From: Diphasiastrum complanatum
Taxonomy: Eukaryota > Streptophyta > Lycopodiopsida > Lycopodiales > Lycopodiaceae
Direction: 5' to 3'
DNA length: 64,000 nt
Assembly (NCBI GenBank): GCA_029204225.1
Contig: CM055109.1
Span: 5,895,053 to 5,959,052 of the forward strand
Shown: piece by piece, positions 22,176 through 32,911 of the stretch
Position numbering within the stretch: the stretch's first letter is position 1
How the letters are laid out: each line of letters begins with the position of its first letter
Translations under genes and position numbers: made by a program
The notes under the pieces: generated by a model
The model's database searches: none
Told to the model about the DNA's origin: nothing
What the model saw: only the letters and a program-made list of their open reading frames with translations

Positions 22176-22415
22176 GGGAAATCAGGCCTATGCAAATGGG
22201 GATTTTCCGAAAGCAGAGGAGTATTATTCACGTGGTGCAAGCAGTGTATCTCCAAATGAGACATCACAAAGCTGTATTAGAGCATCCATGCTATGTTACA
22301 GCAATCGTGCAGCCACGCGAATGGTAGTGGGCCGGGTAAGGGAAGCTTTAACAGATTGCATGCGCGCTATGGCTGTGGATCCGTCATTCCTTCGAGTTCA
22401 CTTACGAGCTGCAAG
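22176..22415 (+). CDS. TPR and DnaJ-domain co-chaperone, exon 3 (TPR 1-2)
   Basis: Joined to exon 2 through an Arg codon (AG/G), it reads RGNQAYANGDFPKAEEYYSR and then MLCYSNRAATRMVVGRVREA and MAVDPSFLRVHL. These are two TPR repeats: GN.AY..G....A...Y is helix A/B of TPR 1, and NRAA...LG...EAL.DC..A...DP is TPR 2, with the Asn and Arg positions that can form a carboxylate clamp for Hsp70/Hsp90 tails. The acceptor is GAAAGCAG, the donor GCAAG/GTCATC, phase 2. Intron 2 (664 bp) and intron 3 (222 bp) carry nothing recognisable. Confidence 0.9.
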
Positions 22416-22637
22416 GTCATCTTTTAGAATTTAGTAACTATAATCAAGCCTTTTGCTTTACTGTATTGATCTGTGCTTCATTATGTTGTGGAAATCGAAG
22501 GTTCACATTAAGGGTTTTAAGTGATGGAGATATTATCTGTTGATTCGCAAGGCTTGTTACTGCTCATCGTTGAAAGCTCTTTCCAAAATGGTCCTTTTGG
22601 AGGACGAGCTGAATATGTAAAATCAAATGAGATGCAG

Positions 22638-22770
22638 TTGCCATCTAGCGCTAGGAGAGACTGAAGCAGCAGCATCGCTTTTTGGAGAGTGTTTAAGGAG
22701 GTCAAAGGATGATGTTGGCGATGATCCAAAAATTGTATCAGAAGCTTTGGAGGGAATTAGAAAGTCACAG
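22638..22770 (+). CDS. TPR and DnaJ-domain co-chaperone, exon 4
   Basis: The acceptor GATGCAG/T gives the junction RAASCHLALGETEAAASLF, which matches the family's RAA-CHLALG pattern. An alternative acceptor six bases upstream would insert two residues. The exon continues GECLRRSKDDVGDDPKIV and ends in phase 0 at TCACAG/GTCAGT. It forms the second half of a TPR helix pair and a charged linker. It is followed by the longest intron (6493 bp), which is filled with antisense LINE copies. Confidence 0.88.
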
Positions 22771-23682
22771 GTCAGTAACGTTGACAACTTCTCTTGAGAA
22801 GCACTAGAAATGACTCTATTGTACTACTACCTAAACAATAACTTCAGTTGTTAGAGTACTCAATATAGTTTGACAAGATAGTCTTGTGAACTATACTGCT
22901 CAAAATATCTGAAAAATTGTTTTGCTTTGCATATTATTGTTCAAAACTTTTTTTGATGGTTGGTTATCTTTTTTGGTGAGTTTTCTTATAAAGCAAGAAT
23001 GCTGAATATATATATTATGCGACATCCCATACCACTGCATTCTATCTTCAACTTTTGCATACCTACATCTTGAGGCAAGATAACGTCTTGGCCTAACCAC
23101 GTGGGAAAAGTTCTGCATTCTCCAGGTGAGAGTGAATACCAAGCTCACGGGATCCACCTATATATACATGATACGGATGGGATCACCTTTGCCATCATGG
23201 TTACGTCTGAACCATTGACACGTGTTAGTTGCACGCATTGTCGTGGGTCAATAACAAAGGGTTGCCTCATTCCAATAGAACGTTGACACGCGGCACCCAA
23301 ATGACCTACGGCTCGTTTAGTCCCACAAAATGAGACTTGTCACCTTAGGCTTAAGTATTCTTCCTTCTTGCAAGTGTCCTCATCATTTGATTCCCCTTTC
23401 CAGTGTACGAGATATTAAGAAACCATCCAAATGGTTTCTCGATTGGCGTTGGTGAACATCGAGAATCTTTTCGGGCACCATTGGCACAAAGGTAGTTAGA
23501 TCCTCCAACTCAAATAGTTCACCTTTTGGATTTAGGTTATCCTTTCTACTAAGTCATTCTTTCAAACGACTTACATGGGAACTCCAACTGCAATTGGAAG
23601 ATCTAGCTGATAAGCGACTTGGTTGAATTTCTTAACAACCTTTTAAGAAATGCTATATTGAGGAGATAACTTATGGCGTTTC
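22771..23682. other. Intron 4, 5' part, no feature recognised
   Basis: About 900 bases of intron sequence with no supported gene. The segment from about 23100 on may be a transposon LTR or flank, because a gypsy integrase scrap follows at 23683. Confidence 0.4.
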
Positions 23683-23930
23683 TCAGTTTGAAGTACCTTG
23701 GAATCTTTTAAGATACACCCAAGTTTTGACCTCAAATTCTTGAGGAGAGCGGCCTTGGTAAGCATAAAATTGGGCTCTATCAGGAGCAGTCTTAATGCGT
23801 TCTTTGTTTTTGTAGCATTTCTTGCATATCCTGCACAAAATCAACTGCAACTTGCACCTTGATTGCCAAACTTTGTCAATGAACTTGGAGTCTCGATCAC
23901 TAACAATATCGTTCGACAAGCCATACAAAA
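23683..23930 (-). pseudogene. Chromovirus-type gypsy integrase scrap in intron 4
   Basis: On the minus strand, YGLSNDIVSDRDSKFIDKVW matches the second catalytic Asp region of plant gypsy integrases (YGLP..IVSDRDSKF, as in the intact copy at 45297-46250). RIKTAPDRAQFYAYQGRSPQEF and VYLKRF resemble the later W-x-L chromodomain-adjacent region, joined by a deletion. It is truncated on both sides and is a dead fragment, antisense to the host gene. Confidence 0.75.
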
Positions 23931-24114
23931 GTTTCTTCGAATCGTGTTTTGATTAGCGAAGCACCAATTTTAATGGAACCAATCTGAACGGACCATTCAA
24001 ATTGGATTTCTCTTGAATAAAATGGTTTCAATTTTTTGTTTTTTCAAAATGAAACTATTCCCAAACAGGATTGGTTTTTGCACGCATTGTAGGTCTTGTG
24101 ACCATTGAGCATTG

Positions 24115-24240
24115 AGCTGAGAGAGAGAGGGAGGGAGAGGGGGAGGGAGAAAGAAGAAAGAAAGAAAGCTTTATTAATGTCTTTTCCATGCCAAAAGGCA
24201 TATAAGATAGAAAGTACATATCAAGTGTGTGGTGCAAATA
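24115..24240 (-). mobile_element. LINE copy A, 3' end only (intron 4)
   Basis: On the minus strand the segment reads CTTATATGCCTTTTGGCATG, then GAAAAGACATTAATAAAGC, then a TTTC/TCCC-rich tail. The self-complementary ATGCCTTTTGGCAT lies at 24188-24201. The same 3' end recurs at 24452, 26380, 26476 and 32825. Only about 120 bases of the element are present, consistent with strong 5' truncation at insertion. Confidence 0.7.
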
Positions 24241-24368
24241 GGGATCTTGTAAAACGTCTCCGATAACGATAAAGAAAACATGTATGAAATGTATCTTCTA
24301 AAAACATCATCTAGTACCTACTAATGTCTGATAGTTGCTAATAACTGCTAATGACAAAATGTAACTAT

Positions 24369-24372
<4 letters not shown>

Positions 24373-24436
<64 letters not shown>

Positions 24437-25384
24437 TATTAATGTCTTTTAATGCCAAAAGGCATATAAGACAAAGTAAATACATCTCAAGTGTGATAGA
24501 TACTGAACGGAGCATTTAAATGTCTCCATAATCAAACAACAACAACAACTAGATATTAACCTAACAAGACTAAACAACTAAAGTATCTCATCTACCCTCA
24601 AGACATGAAAGTCTGAGATATGGTACATCGGGAATCATATAACTAGCTGTACAATAACCATTTGAGCTGTAGGATAGACCGTATCATGTCACCACAGGAT
24701 CACTGCTGAAAAAAGCAAGGATAGAAGAAGATGATGATGATCAAGATGCACGAACTGACGAGGAGGGCCAACGTATGTGAGCTCTAGATAGGCGAAGTCT
24801 CTGTGTAGAAACAGCACGCTGTCGGCGATCACGGTGAACATCCCGAGATAAGATATCTGACTCATTCTCGGACAAAATGTCGGCATCAATATCTACTCTG
24901 GAACGTCTCCTAGAAAAAAAGGAGGTAATTTGGGTCTACTGGGAGTCATGGTATCCATCACAATCTCTCTGACAAATATCTCTACGGAGGAGGAACATCT
25001 CACGCAACATCAATGCAACACATCGAGGATCAACATATGAAATGAGTGAGCGCAATGTAACTGGAGTATCCCGGAAAAGACAGTGATAACATCCATGGAT
25101 CTCATAATAGATGGGGCATCTAAAAAGAAAATGCTCCTCTGACTCCACCTCCCCTACTGTACACATCTGACAAAGTCTGCTCATGTGAGGGATTCCCTGG
25201 AAACGCCCTGTCTCTACATATAGCTGGTGTGAGGAAACTCAGAACTGTCCCAGTGTAAATCGGAGGCAATGTGAAAGTCCACTATCCAGGTAACGAGGCA
25301 AAACTGGGACCCGAGCACTGTCTAGCTCTGGGAAACTGGAGCGATAAAAGTCTGGTGTGACCCCCAAAGGCCCCTGCCATGTCA
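24373..25384 (-). mobile_element. LINE copy B, 3' part with C-terminal zinc region (intron 4)
   Basis: Minus strand. A C-terminal ORF2 region is at 25184-24936, with a zinc-finger-like MSRLCQMCTVGEVESEEHFL, FRCPIYYEI and then YVDPRCVALMLREMF. A downstream 3' UTR ends in the hairpin at 24452-24465, GACATTAATAAAGC and a (TC)n tail (a GA run at 24373-24433 on the plus strand). It is a 5'-truncated non-LTR retrotransposon with no reverse transcriptase left. It belongs to the same family as the near-complete copy at 50423-54517, whose C-terminus can be recognised in the same order. Confidence 0.8.
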
Positions 25385-26190
25385 CTCGAGCTTTATTAAC
25401 GTCTTTATTAGAGATTTATTAACGTCTTTATTAGAGATTTTGTCTGGTCTCTCAAGACCAAACAAAAACTTTAAACTAAACTGCCCTTAGACATGGAGGT
25501 CTGAAATATGGTACAATGGGGTGTTGTATAGCTATAGAATAACCGTCTGAACTATATGGTAGATCATGTCACCGCAGGACCGCTGCTAAAGAAAGAAAGG
25601 ATAGAAGAAGATGCTGGTGCTGAAGTAGTGGGCCGACGTACATGAGCTCGAGATCTATGAGGTCTCCTGGTAGCCCTGGCATGTGGTTTGTAGGCAATAT
25701 ATTGTTGCCGATCTCGATGAGAATCCCGAGGTAAGATATCTGACTCATCCTTTGACAAAATGTCGGCATCAATGCTTGCTCTAGATCGTCTCCTAGAAAA
25801 AAAGGAGGTAATATGGGTCTGTTGGGAGTCATGGTATCCATGCTGATCTCTCTGACAAATATCTTTGCAGAGCAGAAACATCTCACGCAACATCAGTGCC
25901 ACACATCGAGGGTCAACATAGGAAATGAGTGAGCGAAGTGTGACCGGAGAGTCTCGGAAAAGACAATGATAGCATCCCCAGATCTCATAATAGACATGGC
26001 ATCTAAATAGAAAATGCTCCTCTGACTCCACCTCCCACAATGCACAGATCTGACAAAGTCTGCTCATATGAGGGATGCCCTGGTAGCATCTCGTCTCCAC
26101 GTATAGCTGGTGTGAGGAAACTTGGAACTGACCCAGTGTAAAGCGGAGGCAATGCGAAAGTCCGTTATCCATATATATATGTATATATGT
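25385..26190 (-). mobile_element. LINE copy C, 3' part with C-terminal zinc region (intron 4)
   Basis: Very similar to copy B. On the minus strand MSRLCQICALWEVESEEHFL and YVDPRCVALMLREMF lie at about 26070-25860. The 3' end at 25385-25460 carries a different stem sequence, GGTCT..AGACC with a TGAG loop (25446-25459), followed by a duplicated block built from ATCTCTAATAAAGACG and TTAATAAA. No microsatellite tail remains beyond this duplication. It immediately follows copy B head to tail, so the two may be a tandem or a nested insertion. Confidence 0.78.
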
Positions 26191-26440
<250 letters not shown>

Positions 26441-27245
26441 ATAGAATAGAATAGAATATATATAATGTCTTTCGGGTGCCCTTGGGCACATAAGACAAAG
26501 AAAAAGTACATCAGAAAGGAGCTTTGTCCATGTTGGACCTATTTCTATCTGCTAAAGCCATAAACAAAATAAACTGGAAATAAAACCAAAGCTAAAGCAG
26601 TAGCTTAACCACCAGCTACGCGGAGGAGTACAACTCACTAACCGAAAGAGAAAAACTGTGTGATCTGGTGTGAGGCACACAGTGGCCTCTGATGATGAAC
26701 TCTGGACGGTCGAGGAAGACGCTAGAGCTTCTGTCGGCGAGCTGGAATGTCAATCTCACTATCAGAAGTATCCTCCCTAACTCTTTTTTGAAAGAAAAGT
26801 GTAATATGTGGCTGGCTGTGGTCAACATCCTGATCACCCGGCATAAGTGAAGATCTCTAGGAGAACAACTCTCGCAACAGTAAACCAACACATCTCGCAT
26901 CGGGATAGGCAAAGAAGGAACCAAGCGTGAGTGGAGTGTCCCGATAAAGACAGTGGTATCTGCCTCTGATCTCATAGTAAGCTGGACATAAGAAAATAAA
27001 GTGAAACTCATCCTCAACCTCTTGTAATGTACAGCACCGACAGATCCGTTATGGTCGTGGCAGGTTTGCGTATCTGCCAGTCTCAATAGCGAGCTGATGA
27101 GAAGAGACCCGCTCACTTGCGGGTTATGGCACCTCGGGCAGGAGGTGGACGTGCAAGTGTGAGAACAACTACTCAGGTGGCCCTGTGAGAATAACAGACA
27201 CAATTGCTTCAATTGTGTAGATATATCATTGCAGGTTGTACACAT
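26441..27245 (-). mobile_element. LINE copy E, 3' part (intron 4)
   Basis: On the minus strand a degenerate C-terminal region runs from about 27230 to 26620 in mixed frames. It includes CRCCTLQEVEDEFHFIFLCP-like sequence and SHILHFSFKKELGRILLIVR in one frame. It ends with a hairpin identical to copy D (26476-26489) and a (GAATA)n tail. The 3' UTR shared with copy D (CATCAGAAAGGAGCTTTGTC) shows that D and E are recent relatives. Confidence 0.7.
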
Positions 27246-27422
27246 GCAAGGGCTTCACTGTTGATACATGTAGAGTTGGATCTATTAATCTTAATTTTAA
27301 CTTTAAATTTAATGCAATTTGTTACCCAGGCCGTAATTAGTTACTTGTAGTTTGAAATTAGAATTTTAAGATTGTACGTACCATCATGTATCGTTATTAT
27401 TTCTCATTGTAAATTGTAAAAT

Positions 27423-28209
27423 GTGGCTTCCTCATCACAGCCACTGCAGTTTGCATTGTGCCCTTGGGTATCAGTGGCACTAGCAGAGGCAGAAGGCATT
27501 AGGTTCGTCCGCCTAGGCTTGCTGGTAGGGATGTTTACATGGCAAGATTTCAATAGTCACATAAAGAGGTGGCACAAGTTTCGGTTTGTTAGTGTTTTTA
27601 CTTGTGCAACCTCCCCTTTTTTTAATGTGGCTAAGACCCTTGCATGGAGACAAATGATGACACATGTTTCTAGGATCGGTCATGAGTGGGAGGGACCTAC
27701 TGTAGAGCAGTTGAGGATGTGGGGGCCAAAAATAGGTGTATTAAAAAACAATTTTCTCGACAACATCCATAAACATGAGGATGCTAGAGTTACTTGGTTT
27801 TTGGCTTTGGCTATACCATTCTTGTTCGCCACCACGTGCCTAGACTGCATCACTAGGATGTGTTTTTTGTAAAGAATTAATCGCCTAGACCAATTGCAAT
27901 TGGTCAACTTCAGGTGTGGGCAATGAAGAGGAAGTTCCTTTACTAGAGGATACAATGGGCTCCATTATGCACAAAGAGAGGCTTGCTAAAAAATTCAAGA
28001 GTTTAGTAGCAAAAGAGGCTTATGTGACTAGAGAGCTCGTCGAGAAAGTCAAGCCAAGTTGGAAAAGTGAAGCATGGAGATGGTGGGAGTGGTGCCTTTA
28101 CCTCTCTTTTTCACCTCTTTTCACACCTCCTAAAGTCCTTACTAGGTGGCAAGACCAACAGGCACCACCTAGCATGTGCATGGTCCTAATTATTCTATGG
28201 CAGCCCTGA
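27423..28209 (+). pseudogene. Transposase-like fragment, possibly hAT (intron 4)
   Basis: A 149-codon frame without its own ATG reads CATSPFFNVAKTLAWRQMMT and then VSRIGHEWEGPTVEQLRMWG. The combination of SPFF, M...I..IG and a P-x-x-x-x-LR block is like the DUF659 entry region of plant hAT-like transposases (NSPFF...I..IG.G...PS...LR). A second frame (27916-28209) starting NEEEVPLLEDTMGSIMHKER has no known motif. The assignment is tentative. It is sense to the host gene but lies within its intron and lacks splice logic. Confidence 0.3.
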
Positions 28210-29263
28210 TGGGCTCCACTAGCTAGGATCTTCTCTATTGCCTAGATTCTTATCCGGTAGATGTTGAGGCTTAAGAATGAAACAATTAGAGTGCCACCCT
28301 TTATAAGCCACCTCACATAAGTGACCCTTGGGTCAAGCCTATCTTCCAAGTCATGGTTTCTAGCACCGATTCAAATTGGCCGATTCGACCAGTTCGAATT
28401 TGTTGGGTCAGGTTCGGAATCGGCTGATTTGAACATCTGAAAAAAAATTGAGGTTTTTCTTGGTAATTTTGCCAGAATTTTCAATTATAAAACTGAGGTC
28501 ATGCCAGAACTATAAGGTTCTATTGCAAATTGAAATCATTAATGATTCATATCATAAATGATCTAATCGAGATTCGATATTCATGATCCTACAGGCTACT
28601 CACACACACACACCAAAAAAAAACACACTGGTGCACTATCAATGAGTAAAAAGCAAATTCACCAGCTTGAAGTGACGTGCTTATATTTGGCATAAGATTA
28701 TATTTAAAAGCTATTGAACTTATTTCCTAAATTGTGGGAATTGACTGTTCAAAGGCACACGTGTCATATGCTATACTCGACCATAATTCCAAAAGAGTTT
28801 TTTGGGCTAGGAATAGATTTTGTACATTCAATGTCTGGTTTTTCTGGTCAAATTAGCTGATGCTGCACCAGAGTAACTATACAGACTGAGGCATTATCAA
28901 CTTATACTTAGTTTTGACAATTAGTGGTCATTATGCAGGTGTTTAGGTTATTGTCATTTTTTGGGGATTGATGCTAGAAAGGTGAATTTTAACATTATAA
29001 TTTTCACCAGCGTATTTGTTCATTTGGTCTAACTTATCTGTCTCTATTGTATTATTCCAAACGTTCTTGTCTTTAAATATCATGCCCATTAAGTTGGGTT
29101 TTTTCAAAGAACAATGAGCTTTAAGTAGTGTTAAACACATTATTGTTCATCTATTCGGTTGATTTTCTGAGAGTACTTGTATTCCTTATGAATCACGGTT
29201 GAATGTTATGCCACTTTTTAGCTTGTGGAAATCAGTATTAATTTTTTATGTCAATATGGGCAG
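28210..29263. other. Intron 4, 3' part, no feature recognised
   Basis: Intron sequence with no supported gene. A small (CA)n run lies near 28600. The last 40 bases are T-rich and lead to the exon 5 acceptor ATATGGGCAG. Confidence 0.4.
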
Positions 29264-29416
29264 CAAGTGCATGAGTTTTCAGAGCGAATGGTGGGGCTTT
29301 TGGAAAGCAAAAGTTCTACTGATGCAACAGCAGCTTTGCGCTTGTTAAATGAAGCACTTAAATGCAGTCCACACTCGGATCATCTGCTTGAACTTAAGGC
29401 TCATGCGCTATTTGCT
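29264..29416 (+). CDS. TPR and DnaJ-domain co-chaperone, exon 5
   Basis: 51 codons, phase 0 to phase 0: QVHEFSERMVGLLESKSSTD, ATAALRLLNEALKCSPHSDH, LLELKAHALFA. The pattern of a charged linker, then a helix pair (A...L..AL...P.S..LLELKA..L) is a TPR-like repeat found at this place in the plant family. The donor GCT/GTAAGA is canonical. It splices to exon 6 across a 532-bp intron, giving HALFALRRFEEVIQLCEQSL. Confidence 0.9.
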
Positions 29417-29948
29417 GTAAGATTTTTCTCTATTTAATCAATATTGGTCTGCAGCATTGACCTAGTTTGCACATTACAATATTTCTGGAGTTAAAATCAT
29501 CTTCTTGTTCAGTGGAGCTTTTATGATTAGTATTGTCACTTTTCCTTCCCACTATGTGCTTTCACTCCACACGTTGATGTTTTGTACTAGAAATTTCAAT
29601 GCGTCTTCAGGTCTGCAGCATATTTTGGGCTCACATACCTCTTGAACAATTATTGGCTTGTTGTCGGGTTATTTTTTAGAGTATCGAATTCTTCTAAGTG
29701 CTTTCCATTATAGATAATAAGCTTTGGGAATCTGAGATTGTAGTTTGTATGTTTATGGGTCTGTTACACTGTTTATCTTTACTATTATAGTTCTGTGCAT
29801 TAGCTTTTTATTTTGCTTTGACACAAGCTTTCCTTCAGAAGGTTACTTGCTGGTTATTTTTGAGGCTTGGTGCATAAATGTGAAATTACCTCATTTTATT
29901 GAGTGCAAGTAGGGATTTTTACGGTTTTCAAAATTGGGGTGTTTGCAG

Positions 29949-30202
29949 CTTCGAAGGTTCGAAGAGGTGATTCAACTTTGTGAGCAAAGTTTGGCTTTAG
30001 CTGAGCGCAATTTTCCTGTAAACATAGGAAAGAGTTTGTCAAATCTGGCAACTGACCGCTCTGAGGCAGCATTTGATTACAGTTTATACTCTAATGTCAA
30101 GCTATGGCGACAGAAATTTACCGCAAAAGCATACTTTCACTTAGGAAAATTGGAGGAAGCTTTGGAGTTGATTCAAAAGATGGAGGAAGGATGTCTACAT
30201 AG
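29949..30202 (+). CDS. TPR and DnaJ-domain co-chaperone, exon 6
   Basis: Residues about 1301-1384: LRRFEEVIQLCEQSLALAER, then VKLWRQKFTAKAYFHLGKLE and EALELIQKMEEG. LRR(F/Y)EEVIQLCE and KAYF.LGKLEEAL are hallmark TPR segments of this plant protein. The acceptor GTTTGCAG is good. The exon ends in phase 2 at CATAG/GTGAGA, a strong donor. The 4707-bp intron that follows contains a Copia LTR with gag remnants and a LINE 3' end. Confidence 0.9.
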
Positions 30203-31295
30203 GTGAGATGAGTAGCGTGCTTGGATGAGACTGCAGCAGAGTTTAATAAGCCTTGAATCAAGTTCACTGACACTCATAGAGCTTACATTTTTCCAATGTC
30301 GCTTTGCAAAAAATTAGCATGTTTGATTTCGATCTTGGATGTCCAGATTCTTGGGTTTGTTATGCAAGGCCAAGTGGCAGGTTACTAGTTGAGCTTATCC
30401 CAACTGGACAGGATATGGTTTCTCGTAGCCTACTGCAAATTAATGTCTGGAGCAATGTTGAATTTACTACAAACTCTCTGGCAAGGACTTGGTGGGGTGG
30501 GGAAGAGGAAAGTCATTGGTTGCTAAGATGACATCACACTTTATTAACTATAGATGCTTTTGATTATGAAATAAAAGGGGCTTTGTTTTTTTTAATGCTT
30601 TTTGAGCAAGATAGGAGTGAATCTAATACTTTAGCAGTCTGCTTTGTAAGATGTGAGCACGGTTTGCAATCATTGAATCAGTGTAATGGGGACTTAATTT
30701 GAATGGTTTTGTTTTCCTGGTGATAGTCTTCATCATATACGATCTTTTATCACACCAGGCTGGTTATCGAAATAAGTTTGCTACATGCCATATTTGCGTG
30801 GACCACATGAGGTACATGGTGGCAGGACATTTTTGAATAATTTCTGCATGTCATGCCCTATGTTTCAGGGTACTAAGTGGCATGAACTGGTTTCTGCTTT
30901 GCATGGTCCATGCATCAGCATTAGAATGGTCTTGGAGAGAAGAATGGTGAGATCCTAGAGGAGATGCCTCGTTTTCTTCTTAGGTGCCCGTGACTTGGGG
31001 GGCAGGGGGGGATGCTACCAAAAGAAATTGTGCTCGTAACTACTCTGATTATATCTTGAGATCAATAATCGTAAAATACGCCATTTATTTGTGAGATGGT
31101 GTGAAGTTCACTGTGAACATTTGATATCAGAACATTAGATCAAGCAAATAGTGGGAAAACAGTCAATTTGTGACTGGAAGAGGAATGGGCAAGTTCAAGG
31201 AATAATCGGAGAACTTATGGTCATAGAGGGATGGAAATAACTTGCAGATAGGGTTTCGGAGCAGAAGAAAATTAGCTGGCTAGGAAGGGGCAAAC
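30203..31295. other. Intron 6, 5' part, no feature recognised
   Basis: Unique-looking intron sequence. A 75-codon open frame at 30304-30531 has no motif and no splice context. Confidence 0.4.
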
Positions 31296-31673
31296 TGTTA
31301 GAAATTAGGGTTTATTTGCACCCCTAATGTTGGTTTGGCCATGCTTGTGACTTATTTTAGGGGCCATTAATATTTTTAGTATATCAAAGTCAAAGTCCTA
31401 AAGTCAAATTAATTAGTCTTGCATGTAGGAGGGCACACTAGTTCTAGAATAGAACATGATTTTTGACTTAGAAATATAATAAGGGCCTTTACCCAAAATA
31501 AAACCTTAAAATTCATTCCATTGTAGAGAGCTATGCTCATTCTTCAACTAATCTAAGTTCTCTGTAATGAATGATCTTGATTTGCATGTGTTGATCTTGA
31601 TCTTGATTTGCATGTGTGAGTGCTAATATGAATAGTTCACTCCTATCTTAAATTTGAGCTTGAAATTCCAACA
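31296..31673 (+). mobile_element. Copia 5' LTR and primer site (intron 6)
   Basis: The segment begins TGTTAGAAATTAGGG and ends CCAACA, and is directly followed at 31674 by TGGTATCAGAGCTGGCTT, complementary to the 3' end of initiator Met tRNA. The 378-bp length and TG..CA ends fit a Ty1/copia LTR. No 3' LTR was found, so the element is truncated on its 3' side. Confidence 0.75.
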
Positions 31674-31875
31674 TGGTATCAGAGCTGGCTTCTTGATCTT
31701 GAAAGCTATCAAGATTCTATGTGAGGAGAGAGATTGTTTTTGCAGGTGTGCAAATGGATTATTGTAGGAGCATTAGTTGTGTGTGGAGTCAACATTTTTA
31801 TGAGAACAACATGGATCTTCTAGGAGATCTTATCATCCAAAAAAAGTTTCTGCACGTCAATATTATTGTTTGACA

Positions 31876-32510
31876 ATGGCAGGATCGAATGATGTTGTGT
31901 TATTGGAATCTAGTAAGCTAGATGTTACAAACTTTAGCATCTGGAAGTACAAGATGCAAAATATTCTCTAGGATTGAGAATATTGGGACATTGTCATAGG
32001 TGTTGAGATACCTCCTCCAGCTACAGACATGGAGCTGTGAGAGTATCTAAAGAAAAGGAGAAAAGCTTATCATATTATTAACTTTTTTGTTAAAGATATG
32101 ATTATTCCCCACATCATGGATGCTGCTAGACCCAAGGAGGCTTGGGATATTCTAAAGAATTTATGCGAGACTATAAATCAATCTCAAATTTTATTCTTAA
32201 CTAATAAGCCACATACATAAAAATGGGTACAAGTGAATCGATAATGGATTACTTCACGTGAGTGAAAGATGTGAGAGGGCAACTTATTGCAGTTGGAGAA
32301 AGTGTTCTGGATTTAGTTTTGGTATCTATCATGCTTAATAGTTTACCTTTGGCCTATCAAAACTTTGTTATGATGATGTCTTTACGGGAGACAAAGCTTT
32401 CTTTACTGCTACAGGCAAAATCTTGTTAACAGGGACAATTTTAAGGAGCAAGCATTCTTAGCAAAGAAGCAAGGGCAAAGTTCTCAGAGTACCTCATTTT
32501 TCTCTAGGAA
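31876..32510 (+). pseudogene. Copia gag remnant (intron 6)
   Basis: ATG at 31876 opens MAGSNDVVLLESSKLDVTNF and then SIWKYKMQNIL, like the N-terminus of plant Copia gag (L.G.NF..WK..M...L). Downstream fragments include HIMDAARPKEAWDILKNLC, and later SVLDLVLVSIMLNSLPLAYQ. Many stops and frame changes break it. There is no zinc knuckle or pol. It lies 200 bases after the LTR and primer site and so belongs to the same element. It is cut at about 32510, where a LINE begins. Confidence 0.7.
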
Positions 32511-32870
32511 TTTGATGACGACGATGACGATACACCACCTCACAGATATTAGAGAAAGTGCACCACGCACAGTCATGCGGCAGCTCGCACTACCCGACGT
32601 CAGCGACGATTAGTATTACCTCCTGCTACAGCTCGCATCACATCCTTTGTCAGCAGCAGTGCTAGATGATTTTATTCTTAGCAGTTATTTTGCTCCCACT
32701 TATTGACAGTTTGTAGTTTACAGTTATGTTGATCATCTTTTATGCATAGTTTTCTCTTGGTAAAGACATTTATATACGCTCCCATGGTTACCACATACTT
32801 GACATGTACTATTATCTGTCTTATATGCCTTTTGGCATGGAAAAGACATTAATAAAGCTGGTTCTTCTTT

Positions 32871-32908
<38 letters not shown>

Positions 32909-32911
32909 TCT
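32511..32911 (+). mobile_element. LINE copy F, 3' end in sense orientation (intron 6)
   Basis: The only plus-strand copy of this LINE tail: CTTATATGCCTTTTGGCATG at about 32820, then GAAAAGACATTAATAAAGCT, then a (TC)n tail at 32869-32911. The hairpin is at 32825-32838. About 300 bases of probable 3' region precede it (ending in GTTTTCTCTTGGTAAAGACA-like sequence) with no clear coding motif. The left boundary is an estimate from where the Copia gag similarity stops. Confidence 0.65.
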
